A stretch of 64,000 nucleotides of DNA, from positions 104,471 to 168,470 of the forward strand of contig NZ_QAOK01000004.1 in the NCBI RefSeq assembly GCF_003050865.1, read 5' to 3'. Under the pieces are notes generated by a model. That model was not told the origin of the DNA, ran no database searches, and saw only the letters and a list, made by a program, of their open reading frames with translations. The stretch comes from Nitrosospira multiformis (lineage in GTDB: Bacteria; Pseudomonadota; Gammaproteobacteria; Burkholderiales; Nitrosomonadaceae). Made by a program: the position numbers and the translations under genes. Of this stretch, positions 11,501 through 18,428 are shown piece after piece; positions within the stretch are counted from its first letter, which is position 1, and every line of letters begins with the position of its first letter.

Positions 11501-14216
11501 TTCAAGTTACCGCCAGCAACTGCATGATCATATCATGGGGCTTCTGGCCGGCAGTGCGGAAGCCCATGTGCTCGATCGGCCAGGCGGTATTTTCATCCGC
11601 CGTGGGGAGCAGATTGCTCCGGAAGACCGGATCCTGATGCAGGCGGTGGCGCGAGTGATTATTTTCGATACGAATGGGAAACTGGTCGAACAGTTGACGA
11701 GCCGCCTTCCGGCCGACCTTCCGCTGCGGCCAAACCCCCTGAAACCGGTGCAGCGCTCCAATGCCGAAGAAACCGGGGCATTGCCGCAACGGAATCTGTT
11801 GTTTGATAACGGTTTTGGGGGCTTTGCTTCCGACGCGCGCGAATACGTCATCGCTGTCGGCCAGGATCGGAGAACACCGGTTCCCTGGTCAAATATTCTG
11901 GCGAATTCGCAATTCGGTACGGTTATCTCCGAAAGCGGAAACGTTTATACCTGGTGTGAGAATGCCCATGAATACCGGCTGACTCCATGGCATAACGACC
12001 CGGTCTGCGATTCCAGTGGAGAGGCCTACTATCTGCGAGACGAAGAAAGTGGGGATTTCTGGTCGCCTGCCCCTCTTCCGAGTCCTGGAGCCGCTTCCTA
12101 CGTTACCCGCCACGGATTCGGCTACAGCGTATTCGAGCATGCAGGAAAGGGTGTTTTTTCCGAACTGTGGGTTTATGTTGCTCGTGACGTTCCGGTCAAG
12201 TTCGTTGTATTGCGGATTCGCAATGATTCCGGACGGCCCCGGAGACTTTCCGCAACAGGGTACGTGGAGTGGGTGCTGGGGGACCTTCCCGAGAAGACGC
12301 GAATGCATGTGGTCACGGAGATCGATCCGGCAAGCGGAGTGCTGCTTGCGCGCAATCCCTACAATAACGAGTTTTCAAGCCGGGTGGCATTTTTCGACGT
12401 CGATGACAGAACGCAAAGTGTGACTGGCGACCGGACGGAATTTATTGGCCGCAATGGAAGAATGCGAAATCCCGCGGGTATGGCTGCTCAGGATCTTTCG
12501 GGCCGGGTAGGAGCGGGACTGGACCCTTGTGGCGCTATCCGTGTTCCTTTTGATTTGCCTGCAGGCGCGACGCGAGAGGTCGTTTTTCGCCTGGGCGCGG
12601 GGCTTCATCGTGAAGATGCGCTGGAAACCGTCCAAAGGATGCGCGGACTACAAGTGGCACATGATGAACTTGAAAAGGTGCGCCGCTACTGGGATCGAAC
12701 GCTCGGGGGCGTGCAGGTGGAAACCTCCGATCCATCCGTCAACGTGATGGTCAATGGCTGGCTGCTATATCAGGTAATTGCCTGCCGTCTGTGGGGGCGC
12801 AGCGGATACTACCAATCCGGAGGCGCTTTCGGATTCCGCGATCAATTGCAGGATGTGATGGCGCTGGTCCACGTCGAACCCACTCTGGTGCGCGAGCACT
12901 TGTTGCGAGCTGCGGCCCGCCAGTTTGTCGAAGGGGATGTTCAGCACTGGTGGCATCCTCCGGTGGGGCGCGGTATCAGGAGCCGCTGCTCGGACGATTA
13001 CCTCTGGCTGCCCCTGGTCGCTTGTCACTATGTCGTGGCGACCGGGGATACCGGAGTACTGAACGAGACAGTGTCCTTTCTCGAAGGCCGGCCTGTCGCT
13101 TCAGACGAGGAATCATACTACGATCTGCCGGCTCACTCCGCGCAGGTGTCCAGTTTGTATGACCATTGTGTCCGTGCAATCGTGCATGGATTGCGGTTTG
13201 GGGAACATGGTCTTCCTTTGATGGGTACAGGGGACTGGAACGATGGGATGAATCTCGTCGGTTTCCATGGCCGGGGTGAAAGCATCTGGCTCGGATTTTT
13301 CCTGTATGACATTCTCATTCAATTTTCCAGTCTCGCTGCCGGGCACGGTGACACGGCCTTTGCCGAACGATGCAAGAAGGAAGCAGACAAGCTGGCCAAG
13401 AATATCGAACAGCATGGCTGGGATGGAAAGTGGTATCTCCGCGCCTATTTCGACGATGGTTCTCCACTGGGTTCTTCCAGCAATACCGAATGCCGTATCG
13501 ACTCGATCGCACAGAGCTGGTCGGTTCTATCTCGCGGGGGCTCCGCCGAGCGTCAGCGGCAGGCGATGCAAGCGGTAGATGAGCAGCTTGTCCGGCGGGA
13601 TGCTCGCCTGATTCAGCTTCTCGATCCTCCTTTCGATCAATCCGACCTCAATCCAGGCTATATCAAGGGCTACGTGCCGGGCGTTCGGGAGAACGGGGGG
13701 CAATATACGCACGCTGCGATATGGGCAACAATGGCCTTTGCAGTGCTGCGGGATCATAAGCGGGCATGGGAACTGCTTTCCATGATCAATCCAGTAAACC
13801 ACGGGCGGTCTTCACAGGCTGTATCGGTCTACAAGACCGAGCCCTATGTCGTCTCAGCCGATGTTTATGCGGTGCCTCCCCATACGGGCCGGGGCGGGTG
13901 GTCGTGGTACACAGGTTCCGCCGGCTGGTTGTACCGCCTGATGCTGGAAACACTGTTGGGTCTTACAAGGGAAGGGACGAAACTTCATTTTAACCCCTGC
14001 CTGCCGGAAGACTGGGCCAGTTTTACGGTGAAATACCGCTATGAAGAAACCACCTATCCGATCATTGTTAATCAGGCAGCCATCGATCCGGATAAGGAGG
14101 TCGTTATCGCCGATGGGGTCGAGCAGCAAGAACTGACTCTCAGCCTTGTCGATGACAGGGGCCCCCACAATGTAGAAGTGCGGGTGAGCCGCTCTCGCTA
14201 TACGCTTAAACAATGA
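5514..14216 (+). CDS. ndvB: Cyclic beta-1,2-glucan synthase (GT84 + GH94)
   Basis: 2900 residues, full length for NdvB/ChvB proteins. These inner-membrane enzymes polymerise UDP-glucose into cyclic beta-1,2-glucan, a periplasmic or exported osmoprotectant. Order seen: a large N-terminal region; membrane spans near 425-470; a glycosyltransferase core with TLDTDTQLP near residue 659 and the R-W acceptor motif HRWIRGDW near 811; further membrane spans near 840-880 and 985-1035; a glycoamylase-like segment (NVTAYDFGYIGP, near 1100); and two glycoside-phosphorylase-like regions, the last with GTGDWNDGMNLVG near 2571, the GH94 catalytic Asp region used for chain-length control. The start is TTG at 5514 with GGAG 10 bases upstream; a stop codon closes the frame just before, and no in-frame ATG occurs for about 45 codons. 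It stands alone rather than in an operon. Regulation by the flanking Crp/Fnr gene is a guess. Confidence 0.93.
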   Translation: MNAKGTPVSEFLSSATARFRNIGKPRIPLSEELPLRSELFGADQMELYGGILAASHELSSARGTDQLLARLDENEATLFNICRVLTEAVMADKLLTPAGEWLYDNFYLIEDQIRTAKRHLPKSYSRELPLLAKGTSANLPRVYDIALQAISHGDGRVDTESLRRFVTAYQSVVNLQLGELWAIPIMLRLSLIENLRRVGVHVAAGRTDRNLADTWADEIIRVASKDPKSLVLVIADMARSNPPMTTPFISELVRRLQGQGPALAFPLTWIEQRLAESNQTIDQLVQLGNQQQAADQVSISNSINSLRTLGAIDWREFVETTSVVEQTLREDPGGIYAEMDFASRDHYRHAVERLAKAGPLSEVDVARTALRLAREAATSTVEENVKEHVGFYLTDDGLADLEEAIKVHWSLREQFWRATRKYPLFWYLSSIALVTLGLTGTLLTEALEDGASGWLSGLVGVLALFAMSQLAVALVNWASPFLVKPHLLPRMDFSNGIPSTFQTLVVVPTMLSRESEVAALVEALEVRFLANQDENVYFGLLTDFMDANQETLPEDDSLLRIARTGIEDLNRKYGSHIAGDMIGGTNGAPEASAQKQETRFFLFHRPRCWNPQEGVWMGHERKRGKLADLNTLLRGEGEEAFSIVVGNTDLLANIKYVITLDTDTQLPREIAHQFVGAMAHPLNRPRLKRTGGKAVVTEGYGILQPRVAVTLSSTNRSRYAWLFGGEAGIDPYTRVVSDVYQDLFYEGSFVGKGIYDVDAFEQSVCRRFPENRILSHDLLEGCYARAGLLSDVQLYEQFPSRYSADVSRRHRWIRGDWQLASWLLAKVPGPAGSYQPNPLSILSRWKLTDNLRRSLVPVALLLLLLVGWLALDNAWFWTLVVVGTVVIPSAITLASDLLKRQAEAPLRSHIVTTMRTGGRHFAQNLFGLACLPYEAYFSLDAILRTHVRLFLTHRRLLEWTPSHLVEHEYDSTNRWSGLGTSFRAMWIAPAAAVAAGAGMIVVAPVALIPALPILLLWTAAPFIAWWISQPLPLRSTELSKGQLHFLRQTSRRTWYFFETFVGPENNWLPPDNFQEHPVATVAHRTSPTNMGLALLANVTAYDFGYIGPLQLIERTENTLESMEALERHAGHFYNWYDTQTKTPLTRYVSSVDSGNLAGHLLTLRAALMAIADRPVVHEELFPALADTLQILERTPGSEAASAPLSRFGKALEFARESSPHTSFRLHAELDRLAALSREIAHEIEKARRASTGQEAHEWATALNRQCERALAELGSLIPSAALEDRDAPAEIPSLRQLANQGGEAAREHLAVLERLVFQAGEMAKMEYGFLFNPAQRQLAIGYNVGEQRRDASYYDLLASEARFTNFVAIAQGELPQESWFALGRMLTAHNGETALLSWSGSMFEYLMPLLVMPTFENTLLDQTCKAAVNRQIAYGRERGVPWGISESGYNAVDVQFNYQYRAFGVPGLGIKRGLGEDLVIAPYASALALMVAPEAACRNLEELAALDMMGKFGFYEALDYTPSRLRRGETAAIVRSFMAHHQGMSFLSLAYLLLNRPMQRRFDSEPIFQATMLLLQERIPKATVIRSPIAELPDVRVIKELPEMPIRLLSTANTPIPEVQLLSNGRYHVMVTNSGAGSSRWKDLAITRWREDGTCDYWGSFCYLRDVASGEFWSNTYQPVLKEPKRYGVVFSEGRVEFRRRDLDFDTHTEITVSPEDDIELRRIRITNRAWTRREIEVTSYAEVVLAPAMADAQAPAFGNLFVQTEILADRRAILCSRRPRSESDSVPWMFHLMTVDGATTEAASYETDRMAFIGRGNDVSAPQAMLNAGLLSGNSGSVLDPVVAIRKRMMIEPGESAIVDIVTGAGDSRHAVMHLVEKYQDQHLKNRVFDLAWTHSLVVLRQLNATETDAQLFGRMAGSILYASPYLRADEALLSKNRQGQSGLWGYAISGDLPIVLLQINDMANIDLVRQLVQAHAYWRVKGMAVDLVIWNEDHSSYRQQLHDHIMGLLAGSAEAHVLDRPGGIFIRRGEQIAPEDRILMQAVARVIIFDTNGKLVEQLTSRLPADLPLRPNPLKPVQRSNAEETGALPQRNLLFDNGFGGFASDAREYVIAVGQDRRTPVPWSNILANSQFGTVISESGNVYTWCENAHEYRLTPWHNDPVCDSSGEAYYLRDEESGDFWSPAPLPSPGAASYVTRHGFGYSVFEHAGKGVFSELWVYVARDVPVKFVVLRIRNDSGRPRRLSATGYVEWVLGDLPEKTRMHVVTEIDPASGVLLARNPYNNEFSSRVAFFDVDDRTQSVTGDRTEFIGRNGRMRNPAGMAAQDLSGRVGAGLDPCGAIRVPFDLPAGATREVVFRLGAGLHREDALETVQRMRGLQVAHDELEKVRRYWDRTLGGVQVETSDPSVNVMVNGWLLYQVIACRLWGRSGYYQSGGAFGFRDQLQDVMALVHVEPTLVREHLLRAAARQFVEGDVQHWWHPPVGRGIRSRCSDDYLWLPLVACHYVVATGDTGVLNETVSFLEGRPVASDEESYYDLPAHSAQVSSLYDHCVRAIVHGLRFGEHGLPLMGTGDWNDGMNLVGFHGRGESIWLGFFLYDILIQFSSLAAGHGDTAFAERCKKEADKLAKNIEQHGWDGKWYLRAYFDDGSPLGSSSNTECRIDSIAQSWSVLSRGGSAERQRQAMQAVDEQLVRRDARLIQLLDPPFDQSDLNPGYIKGYVPGVRENGGQYTHAAIWATMAFAVLRDHKRAWELLSMINPVNHGRSSQAVSVYKTEPYVVSADVYAVPPHTGRGGWSWYTGSAGWLYRLMLETLLGLTREGTKLHFNPCLPEDWASFTVKYRYEETTYPIIVNQAAIDPDKEVVIADGVEQQELTLSLVDDRGPHNVEVRVSRSRYTLKQ

Positions 14217-14515
14217 GTCTGGAGCAGTTGAATACGTACTATTTACGTACTATTGATCTGGCCAAAAATACTATGAATCTCGTCATTCCGGGCCTGATTA
14301 CGAATCCTGACAAACCGGATCCAGCCAAACCAATAATGGTGTGCTTTGAGCTGAATACCGGCTTCCGCCGGTATGGCGTTTGTACTGTTTGGTCGCTGAA
14401 TTAATATTGTCGCTTTAAGCTACGCTTTGCTCCTCGTATAGATGATCAGGTGATAAGCCGGGTTGAGCGAAGGGGAGTTTCTTTCACAGAAGCGCCAATC
14501 TTGCTCAAGCGCAGG
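14217..14515. other. Intergenic region after ndvB
   Basis: About 300 bp holding one copy of a dispersed repeat (14253-14390). The remainder shows no convincing gene. Confidence 0.5.
14253..14390. repeat. Dispersed intergenic repeat, copy 1
   Basis: About 138 bp with a clearly related copy at 31512-31654. Shared blocks are TTGATCTGGCC/TTGATCCGGCC, AATACTATGAATCTC, CATTCCGGGCCTGA, AAACCGGA, GTGCTTTGA and CGTACTGTTT-like ends. The core resembles the widespread REP-type hairpin that starts GTCATTCCGG and ends GAATCC. A second, perfect hairpin lies at 14355-14374 (ATACCGGC, TTCC loop, GCCGGTAT). It is non-coding and probably a REP/MITE-like element. Confidence 0.75.
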
Positions 14516-15130
14516 TTATAGGGAATGACCAGGAGTGTGGGCGGAACGAGACGGAAGCCGACAAGGGGGCTCGTCAGAGGTGGAAGGTGTAAATATGTGC
14601 GGGGAAACCCCGGCAGCCGGAGTAGGGAGCGCTTTCGTTGACGTGCCTCGTCTTGCTGACGGATGCGCTCCAGGCATGGGGGAGTGGATAAACCCGCTCG
14701 TCAGGGCGTGGGTATAGCGCTGGAGCAGATAACGCAGAGGGCTTCCCAACTCAAACTCGCTTCTCAGGCTCGCGGCACTGAGACGATAGGCGTAGCCCGC
14801 GGTTGCCACCCGAGCCTGAGTCGGTGCGATCTTTCTCCCCATGAGCATGGAAATACCGAATACTCCCTCCTTGCCGATAGCGGCAATTTTTACTGTCTCT
14901 CCTTTATCGGAAACAGTAAGCAGGGAGATGACGCTGCTGGTGGGGAAATACACCAGGTCCAGTTCGCCCCCGTTTTCATAGACCGACCAGCCCTGTGATA
15001 GGGCGACAAGTTCGAGGGAAGGTTGCAAACGCTCATAATCCTTTTGGGGGAGAGCCGCTAACAGAAGATTTTGCCTGTGAGAAAAGTTTTGCGTGGGAGT
15101 GCTTTGCGGGGGAGTAAAAATATGTGACAT
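14516..15130 (-). pseudogene. Truncated Crp/Fnr regulator without its DNA-binding domain
   Basis: Paralogue of the regulator at 4101-4823. The start is taken at ATG 15130, which follows GAGGAA; an in-frame upstream start at 15199 has less support. The effector domain is intact, with DLVYFPTSSVISLLTVSD, IGKEGVFGISMLMGRKIAPTQ and LRYLLQRYTHAL aligned to the intact copy. After RYTHAL, where the intact copy goes on to its winged helix, the frame continues for about 60 residues of Ser/Pro/Arg-rich sequence with no helix-turn-helix. I found no trace of the missing domain in the following DNA, so a deletion is more likely than a simple frameshift. It is probably non-functional as a regulator, although a free effector domain could still be made. 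Confidence 0.75.
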
Positions 15131-15329
15131 GTGTTCCTCACTATTCGCCGGTGCGATAAAAAATTTTTCCTTTATTCTTTGGAAGAGATTACCCGTCAAT
15201 TTGCACAGGCGTATGTGCGGTGTCAGACAGACATTTGCTTTGAAAAAAGAAAAAATCAGCTATGCTCGTGTACGAGATAAGAAAAGGTTGAGTTTGAATT
15301 CAATATAGTTACTTTTACAGGAGGATGTA

Positions 15330-15644
15330 ATGCGTAGAACCCCCAAGGGAAGCAAAGAAAAACTCGTCAAAGATTTCCGTTCGGTTATTGCTGATACAGA
15401 GGAATTAATGAAGTTCGTAAGCAACGAGGGCGAAGGAAAGGCGCAAATGGTGCGGGACAAGCTTAACCAGAACCTGAGTGTGGCCAAGGAATATTTACGT
15501 AATTTTGAGGATGTGGTGGTGGATAAATCCAGAGTCGCCGCACGTGCTACTGATGAATACGTACATGAGAATGCATGGCAGACGGTCGGGCTGGCAGTTG
15601 CGGTGGGTATTCTGGTCGGGTACTTGATAAGCCCGCGCGATTAG
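15330..15644 (+). CDS. DUF883 family protein (ElaB/YqjD/YgaM-like)
   Basis: 104 residues. An amphipathic helical body (about 1-78, rich in Lys/Glu/Asp/Val) ends in one hydrophobic membrane anchor, VGLAVAVGILVGYLI, followed by a short SPRD tail. This is the layout of the YqjD/ElaB family, whose members tether stationary-phase ribosomes to the inner membrane in E. coli. The ATG follows a strong AGGAGG site. It is alone on this strand, between the truncated Crp gene and the GDSL esterase. Expression in stationary phase or under osmotic stress is known for the family; no operator is visible here. Confidence 0.88.
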   Translation: MRRTPKGSKEKLVKDFRSVIADTEELMKFVSNEGEGKAQMVRDKLNQNLSVAKEYLRNFEDVVVDKSRVAARATDEYVHENAWQTVGLAVAVGILVGYLISPRD

Positions 15645-15789
15645 CCCGGGTTGAGATGGAGAAGCGGGGTGAGGTAAAAGGATCGGTGATATTGGCAAGG
15701 AGAAGCCGATCTTGAAAATCACCCTGCTGTCTGCGGCGACATTTGATGCTTCCTTAAAAAAACGGTCTCTGTGCGAAGGAGGACGGACA

Positions 15790-16812
15790 ATGAAAATATC
15801 AACAACAGTTGTCGCACTTGTCGTGTTGCTGTCTGGAGGAAGTGCCAGTGCCGCCAGCCCTTTCAGCAGCCTTATCGTATTCGGGGACAGCCTCTCCGAT
15901 GCGGGAGACAATCCTTCCGCCGTCAACAGTCTTTACAAAGAGCTCGGCGATAACTGCGATCCTTTGCATCCCTGCCCGCCACTCGGACCGTATGATGACG
16001 GTCGCTTCTCCAACGGGCCCGTCGCCTCGGAGTATCTGGCGAAAAACCTCTTTCCCGTCGGAGTAGATACAGCTAACTTTCAGGGTTATGCCGTCGCCGG
16101 TTCGACGTCGGGTAACCACAACATCGGTAATGATGCTGATCCAACAGGCATATTGAACCTGCCGGGCATGCAGCAGGAGGTGAATCTCTACCTGAGTAAT
16201 GCAGGCGGAGCAGCAGATCCAAATGCCTTGTACTTCGTGTGGGGCGGGAGCAATGATTATCTTATCCACGATTCTCCCGTCCAGGCTGCTCGAAACATAG
16301 GGAGTTACGTGAATGTGCTTGCAGCGGCGGGAGCGCGGAATTTTCTTGTGCCAAACCTGCCTGATCTGGGTCTTACGCCTTTCGCCAGGAGGGAAGGCGA
16401 AGTGTCGCTGGCGCACGACTATTCCGTTGTGTTCAATACGGAATTGGCGAACCAGCTCGGAAGCCTCGACGGAACTTTTCCAGGGGTAAGCATCCACCGC
16501 TTCGACACCTTCGCGTTATTGAATGATGTCGCGCAGAATCCGGTCAATTACGGGCTCACCGATGTGACCAATCCGTGTTTCACTCTACTGGGGATTACAT
16601 GCGACAATCCCGAGGTGCGTCTCTTCTGGGATGATTTTCATCCTACCACTAATGCCCATGCCATTCTGGGGGCAGGCTTCGCCGCTGCGATACCGGAGCC
16701 AGCGGCAATCTTTATGTTCATACTTGGCCTGCTGGTGCTTGCCTCGGCAGTAAGCAGGAGGCAAAAGACCATGCCAGTGCGGCGGCAGGTACAAGTGCAA
16801 GTGTCGAAGTGA
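15790..16812 (+). CDS. GDSL family lipase/esterase with PEP-CTERM sorting signal
   Basis: 341 residues from ATG 15790, which follows AAGGAGG; an in-frame ATG at 15712 is less likely because it would put 26 extra residues before the signal peptide. Domains: a signal peptide to about residue 20 (cut near SASA), then an SGNH hydrolase with FGDSLSDAG (nucleophile Ser), a WGGSNDY block (oxyanion Gly and Asn) and DDFHPT near the C-terminus (catalytic Asp and His). The PEP-CTERM tail is IPEPAAIFMFILGLLVLASAVSRR. PEP-CTERM proteins are sorted by an exosortase, which is not encoded in this window. The basic tail after the membrane segment is about 15 residues longer than usual. The protein is probably secreted or surface-displayed; the ester substrate is unknown. 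Confidence 0.9.
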   Translation: MKISTTVVALVVLLSGGSASAASPFSSLIVFGDSLSDAGDNPSAVNSLYKELGDNCDPLHPCPPLGPYDDGRFSNGPVASEYLAKNLFPVGVDTANFQGYAVAGSTSGNHNIGNDADPTGILNLPGMQQEVNLYLSNAGGAADPNALYFVWGGSNDYLIHDSPVQAARNIGSYVNVLAAAGARNFLVPNLPDLGLTPFARREGEVSLAHDYSVVFNTELANQLGSLDGTFPGVSIHRFDTFALLNDVAQNPVNYGLTDVTNPCFTLLGITCDNPEVRLFWDDFHPTTNAHAILGAGFAAAIPEPAAIFMFILGLLVLASAVSRRQKTMPVRRQVQVQVSK

Positions 16813-16863
16813 TATAGAGGTGACGATATTGCCTGAAACGGTTTCCACGATATTTCCATCCCT

Positions 16864-17178
16864 ATGCTGGTGACATTCAAGACTTCTGCCCATGCTGACA
16901 TCATCATGTTCGGTGACATTGCAAAACAGTTGCTGAAGATGATGGGGCATAGCGGGACCGTGCCCAGTGCGATGATAGCGGATGAAGTTCCTGCAGCGCT
17001 CGACCGCCTGAGGCACGCCGTCGATGGGGGAAGAGCGGACGAGGCACAGAAGCCGCGAGACAATGCCGAACAGGCAGACGACCAGAGTGTCAGCCTGAGG
17101 TATCGCGCATTACCGCTGATTGAACTGCTCTCCGCAGCAGCCCGGAAGCACTGCGACGTGATGTGGGATAAGACCTAG
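16864..17178 (+). CDS. DUF1840 family protein
   Basis: 104 residues, small and soluble, beginning MLVTFKTSAHADIIMFGDIA and ending in a conserved ALPLIELLSAAARKHCDVMWD. Both ends fit the DUF1840 family, which is common in betaproteobacteria and has no assigned function. The centre is polar and variable. It lies 51 bp after the GDSL esterase gene on the same strand, with no good ribosome site, so it may be translated from the same message or weakly. It converges on the PEP-CTERM gene at 17276. Confidence 0.75.
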   Translation: MLVTFKTSAHADIIMFGDIAKQLLKMMGHSGTVPSAMIADEVPAALDRLRHAVDGGRADEAQKPRDNAEQADDQSVSLRYRALPLIELLSAAARKHCDVMWDKT

Positions 17179-17275
17179 ATTTTGATTGGAGATGTCGAAA
17201 CTGGACGGACGGGGCGGAAGCGGCTGCGTTGCGTGGAGCCGCCCCGATCAGGACGGCAACATTCAGCAGCGGAGA

Positions 17276-18070
17276 TTAATACATGCTTCTTCGTCGCACC
17301 ATTGCGCCCATCAACCCAAGGCCCGCCAATAACATTGCATAAACTTCGGGTTCGGGAACCACGCCTGCCACTAGCGTTGCTGTAACGCCGTACTTTGTTG
17401 AGAGGTCGGGATTGCTGGCTTCCTGGGAAAAATAGTCCGTGCCGCCGACGAACACAGAGTAGTCGCCGGCCTTGAGATTCATGAATGTATGCGAAACCTT
17501 GCCGTCGGGCGTACCGTCGGAGCCGAAGCCGGTACCATCATAGGCATGACCGATATACTTGAAGAAGCTCAGGCTTGCGGGGATGGGGGTTCCGTTCAAC
17601 TCGCCCGGGTCGTTACCGATCGACCAATCCGCAAGAGCTTTGAATGATCCCTCTGTACCGGGGTCACGATTGGCAACCGATATTTCGGCAGAATCATGAT
17701 CGGCCTTCACCGGGGCGAGGTGCGCCAGGCCCTGATAGAGAGAGAAACCAGGTTTCAGGCCCAGCTGGGAAGTCGAGACGTTGCCCAGATGGTCACTCAC
17801 TTGGGAAGTTGCCTGCTCGAATGTGAGTGTCACGTTCGTTTCCTCAGCAAGGGTAAAACGGTAGGGGCGCAGCTTGTGGCTATCGCCATTATCTGAGTCG
17901 GTCCCATCGATCCAGCCGTAATTGCCTGTAACCGCCTGATCGGACAACGTCGCTGTGCTATGGGTGTTGTCAAAAGTACCGAAATTGCGGTCCGTATAAC
18001 CCACATGCGCCATCGCGGGCAGCGAGATGATGGCGGTGACAGCGGGCAGATATCTGAATGCTTTTTTCAT
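17276..18070 (-). CDS. PEP-CTERM sorting domain protein
   Basis: 264 residues. An N-terminal signal peptide (about 1-21, MKKAFRYLPAVTAIISLPAMA) is followed by a beta-rich secreted body and a classic C-terminal sorting signal, VPEPEVYAMLLAGLGLMGAMVRRR. The body contains LRPYRFTLAEETNVTLTFEQ and a FMNLKAGDYSVFVGGTDYF segment, typical of lectin-like PEP-CTERM proteins that lack enzyme motifs. The start at 18070 has GAGGGA upstream. Expected fate: processed by exosortase and placed at the cell surface or in extracellular polymer. The function is unknown. A palindrome and a motif shared with another PEP-CTERM gene lie about 121 bp upstream. Confidence 0.88.
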   Translation of the reverse strand: MKKAFRYLPAVTAIISLPAMAHVGYTDRNFGTFDNTHSTATLSDQAVTGNYGWIDGTDSDNGDSHKLRPYRFTLAEETNVTLTFEQATSQVSDHLGNVSTSQLGLKPGFSLYQGLAHLAPVKADHDSAEISVANRDPGTEGSFKALADWSIGNDPGELNGTPIPASLSFFKYIGHAYDGTGFGSDGTPDGKVSHTFMNLKAGDYSVFVGGTDYFSQEASNPDLSTKYGVTATLVAGVVPEPEVYAMLLAGLGLMGAMVRRRSMY

Positions 18071-18428
18071 ACTGGTCCCTCGTTGATTGTCTATTGAAGG
18101 TAGGTGTTTTTTCGTATTTTTAAGATATCGGCATATTTATGCTTAAGTGCCGATGGTGAGGAGTATTTATTATTCATACCGATAAATCAATGTGGCATAT
18201 TGTCGCATGCGGCAATATGTCGCAGCTTCCTGATGGAATGGTTGATGGGGAGCGCGGACTGGACCGTAAGAAGCAATGCTATGGTGAGATATGACGGAAT
18301 AAATAGGAAGAGGGCGCCGAGAACCTGGGAACTGAAAGATGATGGTGGAGGGGGATCCGTCGTGGAGGAGAATCCTGGGTGCCGGGATGACAGAATGATA
18401 TTGTTGTGGCGCCTGAAGATACGGCTAG
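18071..18428. other. 358-bp intergenic region
   Basis: Upstream region of the PEP-CTERM gene and downstream of the histidine kinase gene. Apart from the palindrome at 18196-18219 it holds no recognisable gene; the open frame at 18104-18436 has no family features. Confidence 0.5.
18191..18222 (+). promoter_or_regulatory. Palindromic element upstream of the PEP-CTERM gene
   Basis: Positions 18196-18219 form a 24-bp near-perfect palindrome centred on GCATGC (CATATTGTCGCA/TGCGGCAATATG, one mismatched pair). It is joined to a TGTGGCA motif starting at 18191, 121 bp before the ATG at 18070. A related TGTGGCA element lies exactly 121 bp before the PEP-CTERM ATG at 63083 and another at 61671. It is a plausible operator; the regulator is unknown. 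Confidence 0.4.

Noticed and set aside
15799..16497. 232-codon minus-strand frame opposite the GDSL esterase
   Set aside because: The plus-strand gene has signal peptide, catalytic motifs and sorting tail; the reverse frame has none.
18191..18222. Sigma-54 promoter (GG-N10-GC) upstream of the PEP-CTERM gene
   Set aside because: Spacing between the GG and GC elements is about three bases too short in all copies of the TGTGGCA motif.
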